Assembly (NCBI RefSeq): GCF_014191375.1
Contig: NZ_JACHWN010000010.1
Span: 1 to 64,000 of the forward strand
Source: Mesorhizobium sp. RMAD-H1
Lineage (GTDB): Bacteria; Pseudomonadota; Alphaproteobacteria; Rhizobiales; Rhizobiaceae
DNA: 64,000 nt
Direction of reading: 5' to 3'
Below the pieces are notes generated by a model. That model was not told where the DNA came from, made no database searches, and worked only from the letters and a program-made list of their open reading frames with translations. Both the position numbers and the translations under genes were made by a program. Shown in pieces: positions 26,366 through 35,484 of this stretch (position 1 is the stretch's first letter; each line of letters opens with the position of its first letter).

Positions 26366-27619
26366 ATGCCCGGCTTCAAATCCGATTTTCTTCGCACGCT
26401 TTCCGAGCGCGGTTTCATTCATCAGATATCTGATGAAACCGGCCTCGACACGCTGTTCCAGAAGGAGATCGTGACGGGGTATATCGGCTTCGACCCGACG
26501 GCGCCAAGCCTGCATGCGGGCGGTCTCATCCAGATCATGATGCTCCATTGGATGCAGCAGACAGGCCACCGGCCGATCGCCCTGATGGGCGGCGGCACCG
26601 GCATGGTCGGCGACCCGTCCTTCAAGGACGAGGCGCGCAAGCTGATGACCGAGGAGACCATCGCCAGCAACATGGAAGGCATCAAAAAGGTCTTCAGCAA
26701 TTATCTCACCTTCGGCGAGGGTAAGACCGATGCGATCATGGTCAACAATGCCGACTGGCTGCGCGACCTGAACTACCTCGAATTCCTGCGCGATGTCGGC
26801 CGCCATTTCTCGGTCAACCGCATGTTGTCCTTCGATTCGGTCAAGCTCCGGCTCGAGCGCGAGCAGTCGCTTTCCTTCCTCGAATTCAACTACATGATCC
26901 TGCAGGCCTATGATTACGTGGAGCTTTACAAGCGCTACGGGGTCAAGCTGCAGATGGGCGGCTCGGATCAGTGGGGTAATATCATCAATGGCGTCGATCT
27001 CGGCCACCGCATGCTCGACACCCAGTTCTATGCGCTCACCTCGCCGCTGCTGACCACCGCCTCCGGCGCTAAGATGGGCAAGTCCCTCTCCGGCGCGGTC
27101 TGGCTCAATGCCGACATGCTGAGCCCCTATGAGTTCTGGCAATACTGGCGCAACACCGAGGACGCCGACGTCGAGCGTTTCCTGAAGCTCTACACCACAT
27201 TGCCGCTCGACGAGATCGCCCGGCTGGCGAGCCTTGGCGGCGCAGAGATAAACGAGACGAAGAAGATCCTCGCCACCGAGGTGACGGCGCTTCTGCATGG
27301 GCGCAAGGCTGCCGAAGAAGCCGCCGAGACGGCGCGTAAGACCTTTGAGGAAGGCGCGCTGGCGGAAAACCTTCCTTCCGTTGAAATCCCCCGTGATGCG
27401 CTCCAGGCCGGCATGGGCGTGCAGGCGCTGCTCGTAACGGCGGGCCTCGCGAGCTCGAATGGTGAGGCGCGGCGCCACATCCAGGGCGGCGCCGTCCGCA
27501 TCAATGACGAGGCCGTCAAGGATGAACGCGCGACGATCGGCGCGGATCAGCTGACTGCCGATGGCGTGATCAAGCTGTCGCTGGGCAAAAAGAAGCACGT
27601 CCTCGTCCGGCCGGCCTGA
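26366..27619 (+). CDS. tyrS: tyrosine--tRNA ligase
   Basis: Charges tRNA-Tyr. The 417-residue class I synthetase has [13 protein letters not shown] (residues 50-53, HAGG in place of HIGH), the tyrosine-binding [10 protein letters not shown], and KMGKS (236-240) instead of KMSKS. The C-terminal S4 RNA-binding domain is complete ([20 protein letters not shown]). The HAGG form is, to my recollection, usual in alphaproteobacterial TyrRS. The ATG at 26366 has a strong AGGAAAAGGGA ribosome binding site, preferred over a start 20 codons upstream. A terminator follows at 27650-27684. Confidence 0.97.
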   Translation: MPGFKSDFLRTLSERGFIHQISDETGLDTLFQKEIVTGYIGFDPTAPSLHAGGLIQIMMLHWMQQTGHRPIALMGGGTGMVGDPSFKDEARKLMTEETIASNMEGIKKVFSNYLTFGEGKTDAIMVNNADWLRDLNYLEFLRDVGRHFSVNRMLSFDSVKLRLEREQSLSFLEFNYMILQAYDYVELYKRYGVKLQMGGSDQWGNIINGVDLGHRMLDTQFYALTSPLLTTASGAKMGKSLSGAVWLNADMLSPYEFWQYWRNTEDADVERFLKLYTTLPLDEIARLASLGGAEINETKKILATEVTALLHGRKAAEEAAETARKTFEEGALAENLPSVEIPRDALQAGMGVQALLVTAGLASSNGEARRHIQGGAVRINDEAVKDERATIGADQLTADGVIKLSLGKKKHVLVRPA

Positions 27620-27649
27620 TCCTGGCCTGTCGCGATTCACGCATTAGGG

Positions 27650-27684
27650 CGCCGTGTATCCTCAGGATGCACGGCGTTCCTTTT
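27650..27684 (+). terminator. intrinsic terminator after tyrS
   Basis: The stem CGCCGTG/CACGGCG (27650-27656 and 27670-27676) is extended inward by ATCC/GGAT around a TCA loop and followed by TTCCTTTT. It sits 30 bases past the tyrS stop and overlaps the end of the convergent AsmA-like gene. Confidence 0.8.
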
Positions 27685-30600
27685 ACTGGAACTCGAAGAT
27701 CGAGCGGAAGATGCCCGGCGCCATGACGGAGATCGGGTTGACGATGATCTGTGGCTGCTTGGCGCTGCCGGTGAGCTTATAGGTGATGCCGATCAGCCCG
27801 CGATCGCGGCCGTTGCCGAGCAGTGCGCCGAGAATGGGCAACTCACCGAAGATCCGGTTGAGCCCATAGGCCGGCATGAAGGTTCCGGTGATCGACATGT
27901 TGCCGTTCTGGTCATAGAGCATGCCCTGGAACGTAGTGCCGATCAGCGGACCGCGGACGACGCCGCGCTGCAGGGAGACATAGCCCTTTCCCTTTTCGAT
28001 CTGTGCATAACCACGGTCGAACTGGACGCGCGAGACGTCGATATCCTTGCGCACTGCCTCGTTGAGGCTGGTGCCGCCGTTCGGCGGCGGACTGGAAACG
28101 ATCTTGGAAAGGCGCGGCTCGTCGACGATGGCGAAGTCTCGGGCGGCAACCTGCCCGCGCAGCGGCCCGTCGCCCTGCGCCGTCAGGCTGACATTGATCG
28201 CTCCGCCCCGCATCCTGTCGTAATAGTCGAAAAAGCGCAGCACGGCGCCTGCATCGGACGACTGCAACGCAACCGATTTGGCGCCGCTCTGGGTGCTGGT
28301 CGTCGCGGTGAAGGCCTTGCCCGAAGCGGTCTTGGCATTGATGGACAGGCTCGAAACGGTCTGGCCCACCCCTTCATAGGATACAGCGACGTTCTGCAGC
28401 GTCTCGGAATTGAAGCCCATGACCTGATCGAGTTCGGCATTGACCACGAGACGCGTCTTGCTGCTGCCGCCGCCTCCCGTGCCGCTTCCGCTCGCGGTGA
28501 TCTGCTTGATGAGCGCCCGGGCATCGAAGGACGCCCCATTGACGTCGGCGCGGTAGCCGCCGCCGATCCGGCTGATCTTGACCTTCACATCGTCGGTGCG
28601 GTTGAAACGGATCTGGCTGAAAGTCGCCGACCGCAGTTCCCCGTCTGAAATCGTGAGATCGCCATGCAGGCGGAAGGCCTCCCCGGACAGATCGAGGTTC
28701 CGGATCTCGAAATCGCTGTCATCCAGGCGGCTGGCGGTCAGCGTCATCCTGGCCTTGGCCGGAACGCCCGCGCCTTTCTTCCAGCCGATCCAGGGGATGT
28801 TGATTTCCGTCTTGGTGAGATCGGCGGTGACGGTGCGCTCATCGCCGACAGCTATCCCGAGATCGACGGCCATCGGGCCCGAGAGGATGTCGTTCAGTGC
28901 GGGGAGCACCTTGGCTCTCACCTTGTCGTCCAGTTCCAGTTTGATCGTCTGCTGCTTCTTGGCGGTGGAATCCCCGATCGGCTCGGTCAGGTCCAGGGTC
29001 GCCGGGATGCCGTTCAGCTGGGCATCCGCCTCGATCTGCGCGACATCGGGCGTGATCCGCAGGGTGCCGTTGGCATCCGTCACCTTCTGGTCACTGATCG
29101 GCTTTGTGATGTCGAGGCCGGTAAAATCGATATCCGCGTTCCATTTGAGGCTGCCCTCAGGCGCATCGCGCGTCACCGGGAAGGTTACGAAGATGCGCGA
29201 CGAGACATCGCCGGATACTTCCTCCGGCGTGAACGGCGCATGTTTAAGCGCATCGATCGGCCTGTAGCTGATGATCTCGGCGATTGCCGCCGCATCCCCC
29301 TTCACGGTGATGTCGAGATCGGCCAGCACAGGCCGCTGCGGCCCCCACGGGATGATCAGCGTGCCATTGGAGACATCCGCGCGCCGGTTGCTCGGCGTAT
29401 AGGCGGTGCCTTTTTCGAGCGTCACCGTCGTATGCGAGCCGCGTACGTTGACGGCACCGGTCGCATCGCGCACCGGCGGCAGGTCGCCGACCACATCGAA
29501 GCGCGTATCGGTGATGAAGAAATCCGCCTTGATCTCGTCCGCGGTCAAAGGCGCCGGCTTGCCCGGCCCGTTGAATCGCCCGCCTGGAAAGGCGATATCG
29601 ATCCGGCTGTTGGTCAGCTTTCCGCCGTAGAGATTGGTGAGCACCCACAGCCGGGCGCCATCCGCCACATCGATCGGCCAGAGCTGCTTGGCATGGGCAA
29701 CAGGCATTTCGGGAATACGCAGGAGGAAGATCGTCTCCGGCGTGCCATTGCCGAAGGTCATCCGGCCCTGCCCGTAGAGCTCGCCGCCGGCGGTCTTGAC
29801 GCTCAGCTCGTTGAAATCGATCTGGTCCTTTGTGTTGAGATAGCGTCCCGCGATGCGCACTGCGAACGGCAATGCCGGTTCCGTCGATTCCTTTGGCGCG
29901 GAAACCGCGGAACTGGTGACGATCTCAAACCGGTAGGCAGGATCCGCCGCAGCCGCTTCCGGCTCCGGTCCGATGGCGCCGTTGAACTGCGCCTCCACGC
30001 CGCCGAGCGACAGGGTCGATGGTTGGAGCTCGATTTTTCCGGTGCCCACCACCTGCTCGAAATTCAGGACCACCGCCGCCGGCACATCCGAATTGCGGCC
30101 GAGATCCATCCTGCCTTGCGCAATGTTCAGCTGCCCGGTGATCTGAGCCGGCTTTTCGGCGGTAGGCGCCTTGCCCGCGAGCCGCAGATGCGCATCGCCG
30201 CGAAACCGGAAATGCGCCGGATTGACCCGCCCGCCGGCAATCTCCTCCGTGATCTCCGGCGGCGGATCGATGTTGATCGGAATGCCGTCAATGCTGGCCG
30301 TGAAGGCAGACACGCCGCCATCCTCGCCGTGCTCCACCTCGCCGGTCATGGCGATCGTCTTGCCGTCCCAGCCGAAGGTCCCTTCCAGCGCGATCCTGCC
30401 GTTCTTTTCAGTCAGGCTCGCCTTCTGGACCTCCAGTGTCTTCTCCTCGTCCATCAGCTTGAAGCGGATCGAGGTGTTCAACATGACGATCGAGCGGGTC
30501 GAGCGTTGATCCAGAAGCGCGACGCGGCGCGCGATCCCATCGAACAGCAATTGCGAAACCGCGCCGAAATCAATGAGTCCTCTGGAATCACGAGGCAGCG

Positions 30601-31114
30601 AGGCGAGCAGCCCTTGCGTTTCCCCTGCCTCGGACAATCGGATGTCGGCGCCGTCGACCTCCACCCTGGCGATGCGCACCTCCCCCGCCAGGAGCGCCAT
30701 CGGCGCAAGCCCCAGGCGAACCGAGCGTATCCCGTCGACGGAAAGGCCGTCGGCGCGATTCGTCACCGACACGTCCTTGGCTTCGAGCGCTATGTGGTAT
30801 CTCTGATCGAGGGAAATGCTGGCGCCGGAAAGCGAGGTCACCGCATCATCGCCCGCCACCGACTGGAGCGCGTTGCGCGCCTCGCGGGTCAGCGCCTCGC
30901 CGCTGATGCCGCCGCGCAGGACCACGAAAGCCCCGATGGCGAGAAGACCGAAGAGGATCAGGATCGAAAGCAGGCTGCGGCAGGTCAGCCAGACAAGCGA
31001 ACGCCTGCGTGGACAGTGAACGGGCGGCACCGCCTGTTCGCAAGCCGAGGGATAGAGATGCAGTTCTCTTATATCGCGCTTTCGGAAGCGGATTTTTTCG
31101 GGCTTCGCAGTCAA
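27683..31114 (-). CDS. AsmA-like/DUF3971 family large membrane-anchored protein (YhdP/TamB-like)
   Basis: The 1143-residue protein has one N-terminal transmembrane segment (about residues 43-68, LLSILILFGLLAIGAFVVLRGG) and a long periplasmic region of repeated beta-strand/Asp-Gly turns. These include ARVEVDGADIRLSEAG near the start, DUF3971-type repeats in the middle and a C-terminal AsmA-like segment (ITGTFMPAYGLNRIFGELPILGALLG). The family forms long beta-helical grooves implicated in phospholipid transport to the outer membrane; that role here is inference. The start appears to be TTG at 31114, with GTGGGAAT upstream; a GTG 28 codons later is the alternative. No ATG precedes the membrane segment. 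Confidence 0.85.
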   Translation of the reverse strand: MTAKPEKIRFRKRDIRELHLYPSACEQAVPPVHCPRRRSLVWLTCRSLLSILILFGLLAIGAFVVLRGGISGEALTREARNALQSVAGDDAVTSLSGASISLDQRYHIALEAKDVSVTNRADGLSVDGIRSVRLGLAPMALLAGEVRIARVEVDGADIRLSEAGETQGLLASLPRDSRGLIDFGAVSQLLFDGIARRVALLDQRSTRSIVMLNTSIRFKLMDEEKTLEVQKASLTEKNGRIALEGTFGWDGKTIAMTGEVEHGEDGGVSAFTASIDGIPINIDPPPEITEEIAGGRVNPAHFRFRGDAHLRLAGKAPTAEKPAQITGQLNIAQGRMDLGRNSDVPAAVVLNFEQVVGTGKIELQPSTLSLGGVEAQFNGAIGPEPEAAAADPAYRFEIVTSSAVSAPKESTEPALPFAVRIAGRYLNTKDQIDFNELSVKTAGGELYGQGRMTFGNGTPETIFLLRIPEMPVAHAKQLWPIDVADGARLWVLTNLYGGKLTNSRIDIAFPGGRFNGPGKPAPLTADEIKADFFITDTRFDVVGDLPPVRDATGAVNVRGSHTTVTLEKGTAYTPSNRRADVSNGTLIIPWGPQRPVLADLDITVKGDAAAIAEIISYRPIDALKHAPFTPEEVSGDVSSRIFVTFPVTRDAPEGSLKWNADIDFTGLDITKPISDQKVTDANGTLRITPDVAQIEADAQLNGIPATLDLTEPIGDSTAKKQQTIKLELDDKVRAKVLPALNDILSGPMAVDLGIAVGDERTVTADLTKTEINIPWIGWKKGAGVPAKARMTLTASRLDDSDFEIRNLDLSGEAFRLHGDLTISDGELRSATFSQIRFNRTDDVKVKISRIGGGYRADVNGASFDARALIKQITASGSGTGGGGSSKTRLVVNAELDQVMGFNSETLQNVAVSYEGVGQTVSSLSINAKTASGKAFTATTSTQSGAKSVALQSSDAGAVLRFFDYYDRMRGGAINVSLTAQGDGPLRGQVAARDFAIVDEPRLSKIVSSPPPNGGTSLNEAVRKDIDVSRVQFDRGYAQIEKGKGYVSLQRGVVRGPLIGTTFQGMLYDQNGNMSITGTFMPAYGLNRIFGELPILGALLGNGRDRGLIGITYKLTGSAKQPQIIVNPISVMAPGIFRSIFEFQ

Positions 31115-31186
31115 ATTCCCACGCCGATAAGTCAGAACCTCGCCGGAACGCCATGGACGATTCCTGCAATCGTCATTATTGCATCA

Positions 31187-31340
31187 GTGTCGCTTTGATT
31201 TCGAAGTTCGCTCTGGACTGATAGCCAAATTGGGCGAAACTCCGAAATCAAAACGACACGAGAGTCCAAAAATGCGGTGTCGTTTCGATTCTGGAATTCA
31301 TCTCAAGGCCGATATCATCCGATATCGAATTTCAGAATCG
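31187..31340. repeat. nested inverted repeats upstream of the peroxiredoxin gene
   Basis: This lies within the 320-base divergent gap between the AsmA-like gene and the peroxiredoxin gene. A 17-bp word around GTGTCGYTTTGATTTCG occurs at 31187-31203 and, inverted with one mismatch, at 31243-31259. The inner part pairs again with 31277-31290 (13 of 14 bp). A further arm CGATTCTGGAATTC (31286-31299) is inverted at 31327-31340 with one mismatch and encloses two GATATC boxes (31311-31316, 31321-31326). These could form alternative hairpins or serve as operator arrays. The function is unknown. Confidence 0.7.
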
Positions 31341-31434
31341 CAACACCCGTTTTGTAAGATAGACCCTGCCGGCGCCCCGCCGTCGGCAAACATCATCCAA
31401 TATGCACGCACATCCACAAAAGAAAGGCATTGAT

Positions 31435-31902
31435 ATGGCTGCTCCGGATATTGGCGACATCGCGCCGGATTTTTCCCTCCCTCGCGACGGCGGCGGAACG
31501 CTTTCGCTCTCCGCACTCCGGGGCAAGCCCGTCATTCTCTTTTTCTATCCCAAGGATGATACCAGCGGTTGCACGCAGGAGGCCATAGAATTCTCCGGAT
31601 TGAAGGGCGAATTCGACAGGATCGGCGCAGCCGTCATCGGCATGTCGCCCGACAGCGTCAAGAAGCACGACAAATTCAAGTCAAAGCACGACCTGAACGT
31701 CGATCTTGCTGCGGATGAGGAAAAGAACATTCTCCAGGCCTATGGCGTCTGGGTGGAGAAAAGCATGTACGGGCGCAAATATATGGGCGTCGAGCGGACC
31801 ACCTACCTGATCGGCCCGGACGGCAGGATCGTGCGCGTCTGGCGCAAGGTGAAGGTCCCCGGTCACGCCGCCGAGGTTCTGGAAGCCGCAAAGGCGCTTT
31901 GA
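31435..31902 (+). CDS. bcp: thioredoxin-dependent thiol peroxidase (PrxQ/BCP-type)
   Basis: Reduces hydrogen peroxide and organic hydroperoxides. The 155-residue AhpC/TSA-fold protein has PDFSLPRDGGGTLSLSALRGKPVILFFYPKDDTSGCTQEA, with the peroxidatic Cys46 in the TSGCT context. No other cysteine exists in the protein, and the usual resolving Cys five residues later is replaced (EAIEF), so it is a 1-Cys type. The ATG at 31435 matches the family start. Its stop overlaps the start of the DUF455 gene (TGATG), so the two are co-translated. The upstream gap is rich in inverted repeats that may be regulatory. Confidence 0.93.
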   Translation: MAAPDIGDIAPDFSLPRDGGGTLSLSALRGKPVILFFYPKDDTSGCTQEAIEFSGLKGEFDRIGAAVIGMSPDSVKKHDKFKSKHDLNVDLAADEEKNILQAYGVWVEKSMYGRKYMGVERTTYLIGPDGRIVRVWRKVKVPGHAAEVLEAAKAL

Positions 31903-32735
31903 TGCAGATGACCTCCACGGCAACAGTCGAGGCAAGCCTGCGTGGCGGCGCCGTACGGGCCATCCTCGCCGACGATCTCGACCTCAAGGTCCGCCTGACG
32001 CGCGAAACGGCTGCCCGCTGGTTCGCGCGCACGCTTTCGGTGCGCAGCCCCCTCGATCTGCCGATTCCGGAAAGGCCGGGCCGGCCGGAAAAGCCGGAGC
32101 TCGTGCCGCCCCGCATGCTCAAGAAGCGCTCGCTCGCCACCGAGGCCGGCCGCATCGCGCTCATGCATGCGCTGGCCCATATCGAGCTCAACGCCATCGA
32201 TCTCGCGCTCGACATCGTCGCGCGTTTTGCGGCGCAGCCGGTGCCGCGCAGCTTCTTCGACGGCTGGATGAAGGTGGCTGACGACGAGGCGCGCCATTTC
32301 ACGCTCTTGCGTAACCGCCTGCGCGCGCTCAACGCCGATTACGGTGATCTGCCGGCCCATGACGGGCTGTGGCAGGCAGCGCATCAGACCCGAAACGACC
32401 TTCAGGCGCGGCTGGCGGTCGTGCCGCTGATCCTGGAAGCACGCGGCCTCGACGTCACGCCGTCGCTGATCGAAAAGATGCTGGAGACGGGCGATACCGA
32501 AACGGCCGCCATTCTCGATACGATCTACAATGACGAGAAACGGCATGTCGCCGTCGGCGCCAAATGGTTCCGCTTCTTCTGCGCCCGCAACAGGATCGAT
32601 CCCGTCGCGCGTTTTCAGGAGCTCGTGCGTCTCAATTTCCGCGGCGAGCTGAAGCCGCCCTTCAACGATCTGGCCCGCGCCGAGGCTGGCCTTACCCCCT
32701 CATTCTATCGCGCGCTTTCTCCGCTTTCCACCTGA
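31902..32735 (+). CDS. DUF455 ferritin-like domain protein
   Basis: The 277-residue all-helical protein matches DUF455. It has metal-ligand-like motifs at HALAHIELNAIDLALD (E/H pair), DDEARHFTLL, LILEARGLDVTPSLIEKM and NDEKRHVAVGAKWF, the spaced Glu/His set of a ferritin-like di-metal site. Enzymatic function in bacteria is unknown. The ATG at 31902 overlaps the peroxiredoxin stop by one base, and coupling with a peroxidase suggests a role in metal or oxidative-stress handling (inference). A second ATG two codons later is possible. Confidence 0.85.
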   Translation: MQMTSTATVEASLRGGAVRAILADDLDLKVRLTRETAARWFARTLSVRSPLDLPIPERPGRPEKPELVPPRMLKKRSLATEAGRIALMHALAHIELNAIDLALDIVARFAAQPVPRSFFDGWMKVADDEARHFTLLRNRLRALNADYGDLPAHDGLWQAAHQTRNDLQARLAVVPLILEARGLDVTPSLIEKMLETGDTETAAILDTIYNDEKRHVAVGAKWFRFFCARNRIDPVARFQELVRLNFRGELKPPFNDLARAEAGLTPSFYRALSPLST

Positions 32736-32830
32736 TATGGACTGCATTTCGGGGGCGACGGCATCCCCTTCAATGCTTTGTTAACCCTAACGGAGTGTAA
32801 TCGGCGCATCGATTTGTCGTCCCATACCGA

Positions 32831-34150
32831 ATGGCCAGGCCCGTGACCGATCAAAGCCGTCCCTCCCTTTTCGGAAAGCGAAAAGAGCCGCATACGATCA
32901 TCATAGCGCGCGGCGATGCGATCAGCCATTTCACCATTCGCCCCTGGATGCTCGCCATCGGCGGCTCGCTCTGCGCCGCGGCTGCGATCGGCTATCTGCT
33001 GGCGACCTCCTATCTTGTCATGCGCGATGATCTGATCGGCGCGAGCATCGCCCGCCAGGCGCGGACGCAGCAGCTCTATGAGGATCGGATCTCGGCCTTG
33101 CGCGCGCAGGTGGACAGGATCACCAGCCGACAGCTGCTGGACCAGCGGGTGATGGAGGACAAGGTCGCCGAGCTCATCGAGCGGCAGAAGACGCTGACGC
33201 GGCGCAGCGGCCGCCTCACCCCGCTCCTGAAACGCGCCAATGGCGGTATTCCCCTCCCCGAAGCCAGGCCGGAAATGCTGGAGCAGCAGACGCAGCTCCT
33301 GTCGATCGACGATCCGTCCGACGCGGCTTTTGCCGGAATCGACCCCATCATTACCGGACCGGTTCCCCGGACCGGGACGGACAGGGCGGGAAGCGACGGA
33401 CTGCGCCCCTCAGAAGGACTTTCCGGCGAATCGGCCACCGAAAAAGCCGAGGAGATATTCCAGACGATCAATCGCTCGCTGCAGCAGATCGAGACCGAAC
33501 AGATCCACAAGGTGCGCGATCTGACCGAAAGCGCCTTCGAGACCGCCGACAACATCACCGAGACGCTCAACGCCGCGGGGCTGAAGATCGAGAAACAGGA
33601 CGACGAGACGGGCATGGGCGGCCCGCTCATCACACCCGATTCGCCGACGGACGATGTCGCTGATTTCGACATGCAGTTGCAGGACCTCGATACGGCGCTT
33701 GATCGGCTCGAACGGCTCAAGAAGGCGGTCCGCACCATCCCGCTCGCCAACCCGGCGCCCGGAATGCCGGTCACCAGCCTCTTCGGCGTGCGGCGTGATC
33801 CGCTGCTTGGAACTCCCGCTTTCCATGCCGGCATCGATTTTCGCGCCCATAAGGGGCAGCAGATCACCGCGACGGCCGGCGGCATCGTCACAAAGGCCGG
33901 GCGCAATGGCGGCTATGGCAATATGGTGGAGATCGATCACGGTAACGGCTTCACCAGCCGCTACGCCCATCTCAGCAGGGTCCTGGTCAGCGAGAACCAG
34001 AAGATCTCGTTCGGCACGGTCATCGGCGAAGCCGGCAGCACCGGGCGTTCCACGGGACCGCATCTGCACTATGAAGTCCGCCGCAACGGAAAGGCGATCA
34101 ATCCCGCGACTTTCCTGAAAACGGGCCGCCAGATCGAAAAGTTGCTCTAA
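32831..34150 (+). CDS. M23 family metallopeptidase (LytM-domain, membrane anchored)
   Basis: A probable cell-wall endopeptidase or amidase activator. The 439-residue protein has an N-terminal transmembrane segment (about 37-60), a coiled-coil region (about 70-125 and around 200-310), and a C-terminal Peptidase_M23/LytM domain with H332AGID336 and HLH (His411, His413), so the zinc-site residues are intact and activity is plausible. The SRPSLFGKRKEPHTIIIARG N-terminus is typical of Hyphomicrobiales homologues. It is followed by a perfect terminator shared with convergent prfB. Confidence 0.92.
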   Translation: MARPVTDQSRPSLFGKRKEPHTIIIARGDAISHFTIRPWMLAIGGSLCAAAAIGYLLATSYLVMRDDLIGASIARQARTQQLYEDRISALRAQVDRITSRQLLDQRVMEDKVAELIERQKTLTRRSGRLTPLLKRANGGIPLPEARPEMLEQQTQLLSIDDPSDAAFAGIDPIITGPVPRTGTDRAGSDGLRPSEGLSGESATEKAEEIFQTINRSLQQIETEQIHKVRDLTESAFETADNITETLNAAGLKIEKQDDETGMGGPLITPDSPTDDVADFDMQLQDLDTALDRLERLKKAVRTIPLANPAPGMPVTSLFGVRRDPLLGTPAFHAGIDFRAHKGQQITATAGGIVTKAGRNGGYGNMVEIDHGNGFTSRYAHLSRVLVSENQKISFGTVIGEAGSTGRSTGPHLHYEVRRNGKAINPATFLKTGRQIEKLL

Positions 34151-34161
34151 GCCGGAAAAAC

Positions 34162-34188
34162 AGAAAGCCCGGCATCGCCGGGCTTTCT
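34162..34188. terminator. bidirectional terminator between M23 peptidase gene and prfB
   Basis: A perfect 12-bp stem AGAAAGCCCGGC/GCCGGGCTTTCT around ATC. It is flanked by A-rich sequence on one side and T-rich on the other, between convergent genes, and so can serve both strands. Confidence 0.88.
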
Positions 34189-34210
34189 TCATCACTTGGG
34201 AGCGCCTTCA

Positions 34211-35339
34211 TCAGGCGATGTCTTCCACCTGCACGTCCCCGCCATGGACGCGATGGGCGAGCGCGGCTTCCATGAAGGGATCGAGCGCACCGTCGAGAAC
34301 GTCCTGCGGGCTGGTGCTTTCCACGCCCGTGCGCAGATCCTTCACCAGCTGGTAGGGCTGCAGCACGTAGGAGCGGATCTGATGGCCCCAGCCGATATCC
34401 GTCTTGGATGCGGCAGCGGCGTCGGCCGCCTCTTCGCGCTTCTTCAGCTCTTCCTCATAGAGGCGCGCCCGCAGCATCGCCCAGGCCGTGGCCCGGTTCT
34501 TGTGCTGCGACCGCTCGGCCTGGCACTGCACCACGATGCCGGTCGGGATATGCGTGATGCGGACCGCCGAATCGGTTGTGTTGACGTGCTGGCCGCCGGC
34601 CCCGGAAGCCCGGTAGGTATCGATGCGGACATCCGATTCCGATACTTCCACCTCGATGTTCTCATCGATGACCGGATAGACCCATATGCTGGCGAATGAC
34701 GTATGGCGCCGCGCGTTCGAATCGTAGGGCGAGATGCGCACGAGCCTGTGCACGCCCGATTCGGTCTTCAGCATGCCATAGGCATTGTGCCCCTTGACCA
34801 GAATGGTCGCGGACTTGATGCCTGCCTCTTCGCCCTCATGCACTTCGAGCACTTCGACCTTCTTGCCGCTGCGCTCGGCCCAGCGGGTATACATGCGCAG
34901 AAGCATCGACGCCCAGTCCTGGCTCTCGGTGCCGCCGGCCCCGGCATGCACTTCGAGATAGGTGTCGTTGGCATCGGCCTCGCCCGAAAGCAGCGTATCG
35001 ATCTGGCGCTTGTCGATGTCGCGCTTCAGTTCGCGGATGGTTTCCTCAGCCTCAGCGATGATCGATTTGTCGCCTTCCTCCTCGCCAAGGGCGATGAGCT
35101 CGACGCTCTCGTCGAGGGTCTGGGTCAGGCGACGGATTTCCGCGATTGCGTCCTCGAGTTGCTGGCGCTCGCGCATCAGCTTCTGGGCTTCCTGCGCATC
35201 ATTCCACAGAGTGGGATCTTCGGCTCTCTGATTGAGATATTCCAGCCTCTTCAGTGACTGATCCCAGTCAAAGATGCCTCCTCAGCAGGCCTACGCCCTG
35301 CTGGATTTCGTCGACCAAGGACTCGATTTCGGCTCGCAT
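34211..35339 (-). CDS. prfB: peptide chain release factor 2, with programmed +1 frameshift
   Basis: Recognises UGA and UAA stops and releases the peptide. The zero frame starts at ATG 35339 and runs 23 codons to an in-frame TGA at 35268-35270. A +1 shift at CTTTGAC joins the main frame (35269 to 34211), giving about 375 residues, normal for RF2. The shift site has the AGGAGG stimulator three bases before CTT, as in the E. coli autoregulatory site. The main frame has the peptidyl-transfer motif [18 protein letters not shown] (GGQ) and the stop-recognition loop, here SPY ([14 protein letters not shown]) instead of SPF. It lies downstream of the PBP1a gene in the same direction. Confidence 0.95.
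35267..35282 (-). promoter_or_regulatory. prfB programmed frameshift site
   Basis: On the minus strand it reads AGG AGG CAT CTT TGA C: a Shine-Dalgarno-like AGGAGG, a 3-base spacer, the slippery CTT and the in-frame UGA followed by C. Low RF2 slows termination at UGA and favours the +1 shift, raising RF2 output. All known elements are present. Confidence 0.95.
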
Positions 35340-35484
35340 TCGCTATCCGTTCCTTCGTGTTTTTTTCACATCATCCCGTGGGAAAAGTCCGCATTTTTCG
35401 GGATCATGCTCTAGCGGATTGAGATCGCGGCGGAACATAGTGACCGCTCCGCCGCGTGTAAAGGCTTCAGCCTGTGTTAATTGA

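Noticed and set aside
26510-26525. Damaged active site in tyrosyl-tRNA synthetase (HAGG instead of HIGH)
   Set aside because: To my knowledge this form is usual in alphaproteobacterial TyrRS; the rest of the protein is intact.
28664-31198. Very long open frame antisense to the AsmA-like gene
   Set aside because: It mirrors the codon pattern of the real gene on the other strand, as happens in GC-rich DNA, and encodes a low-complexity Arg/His-rich product without domains.
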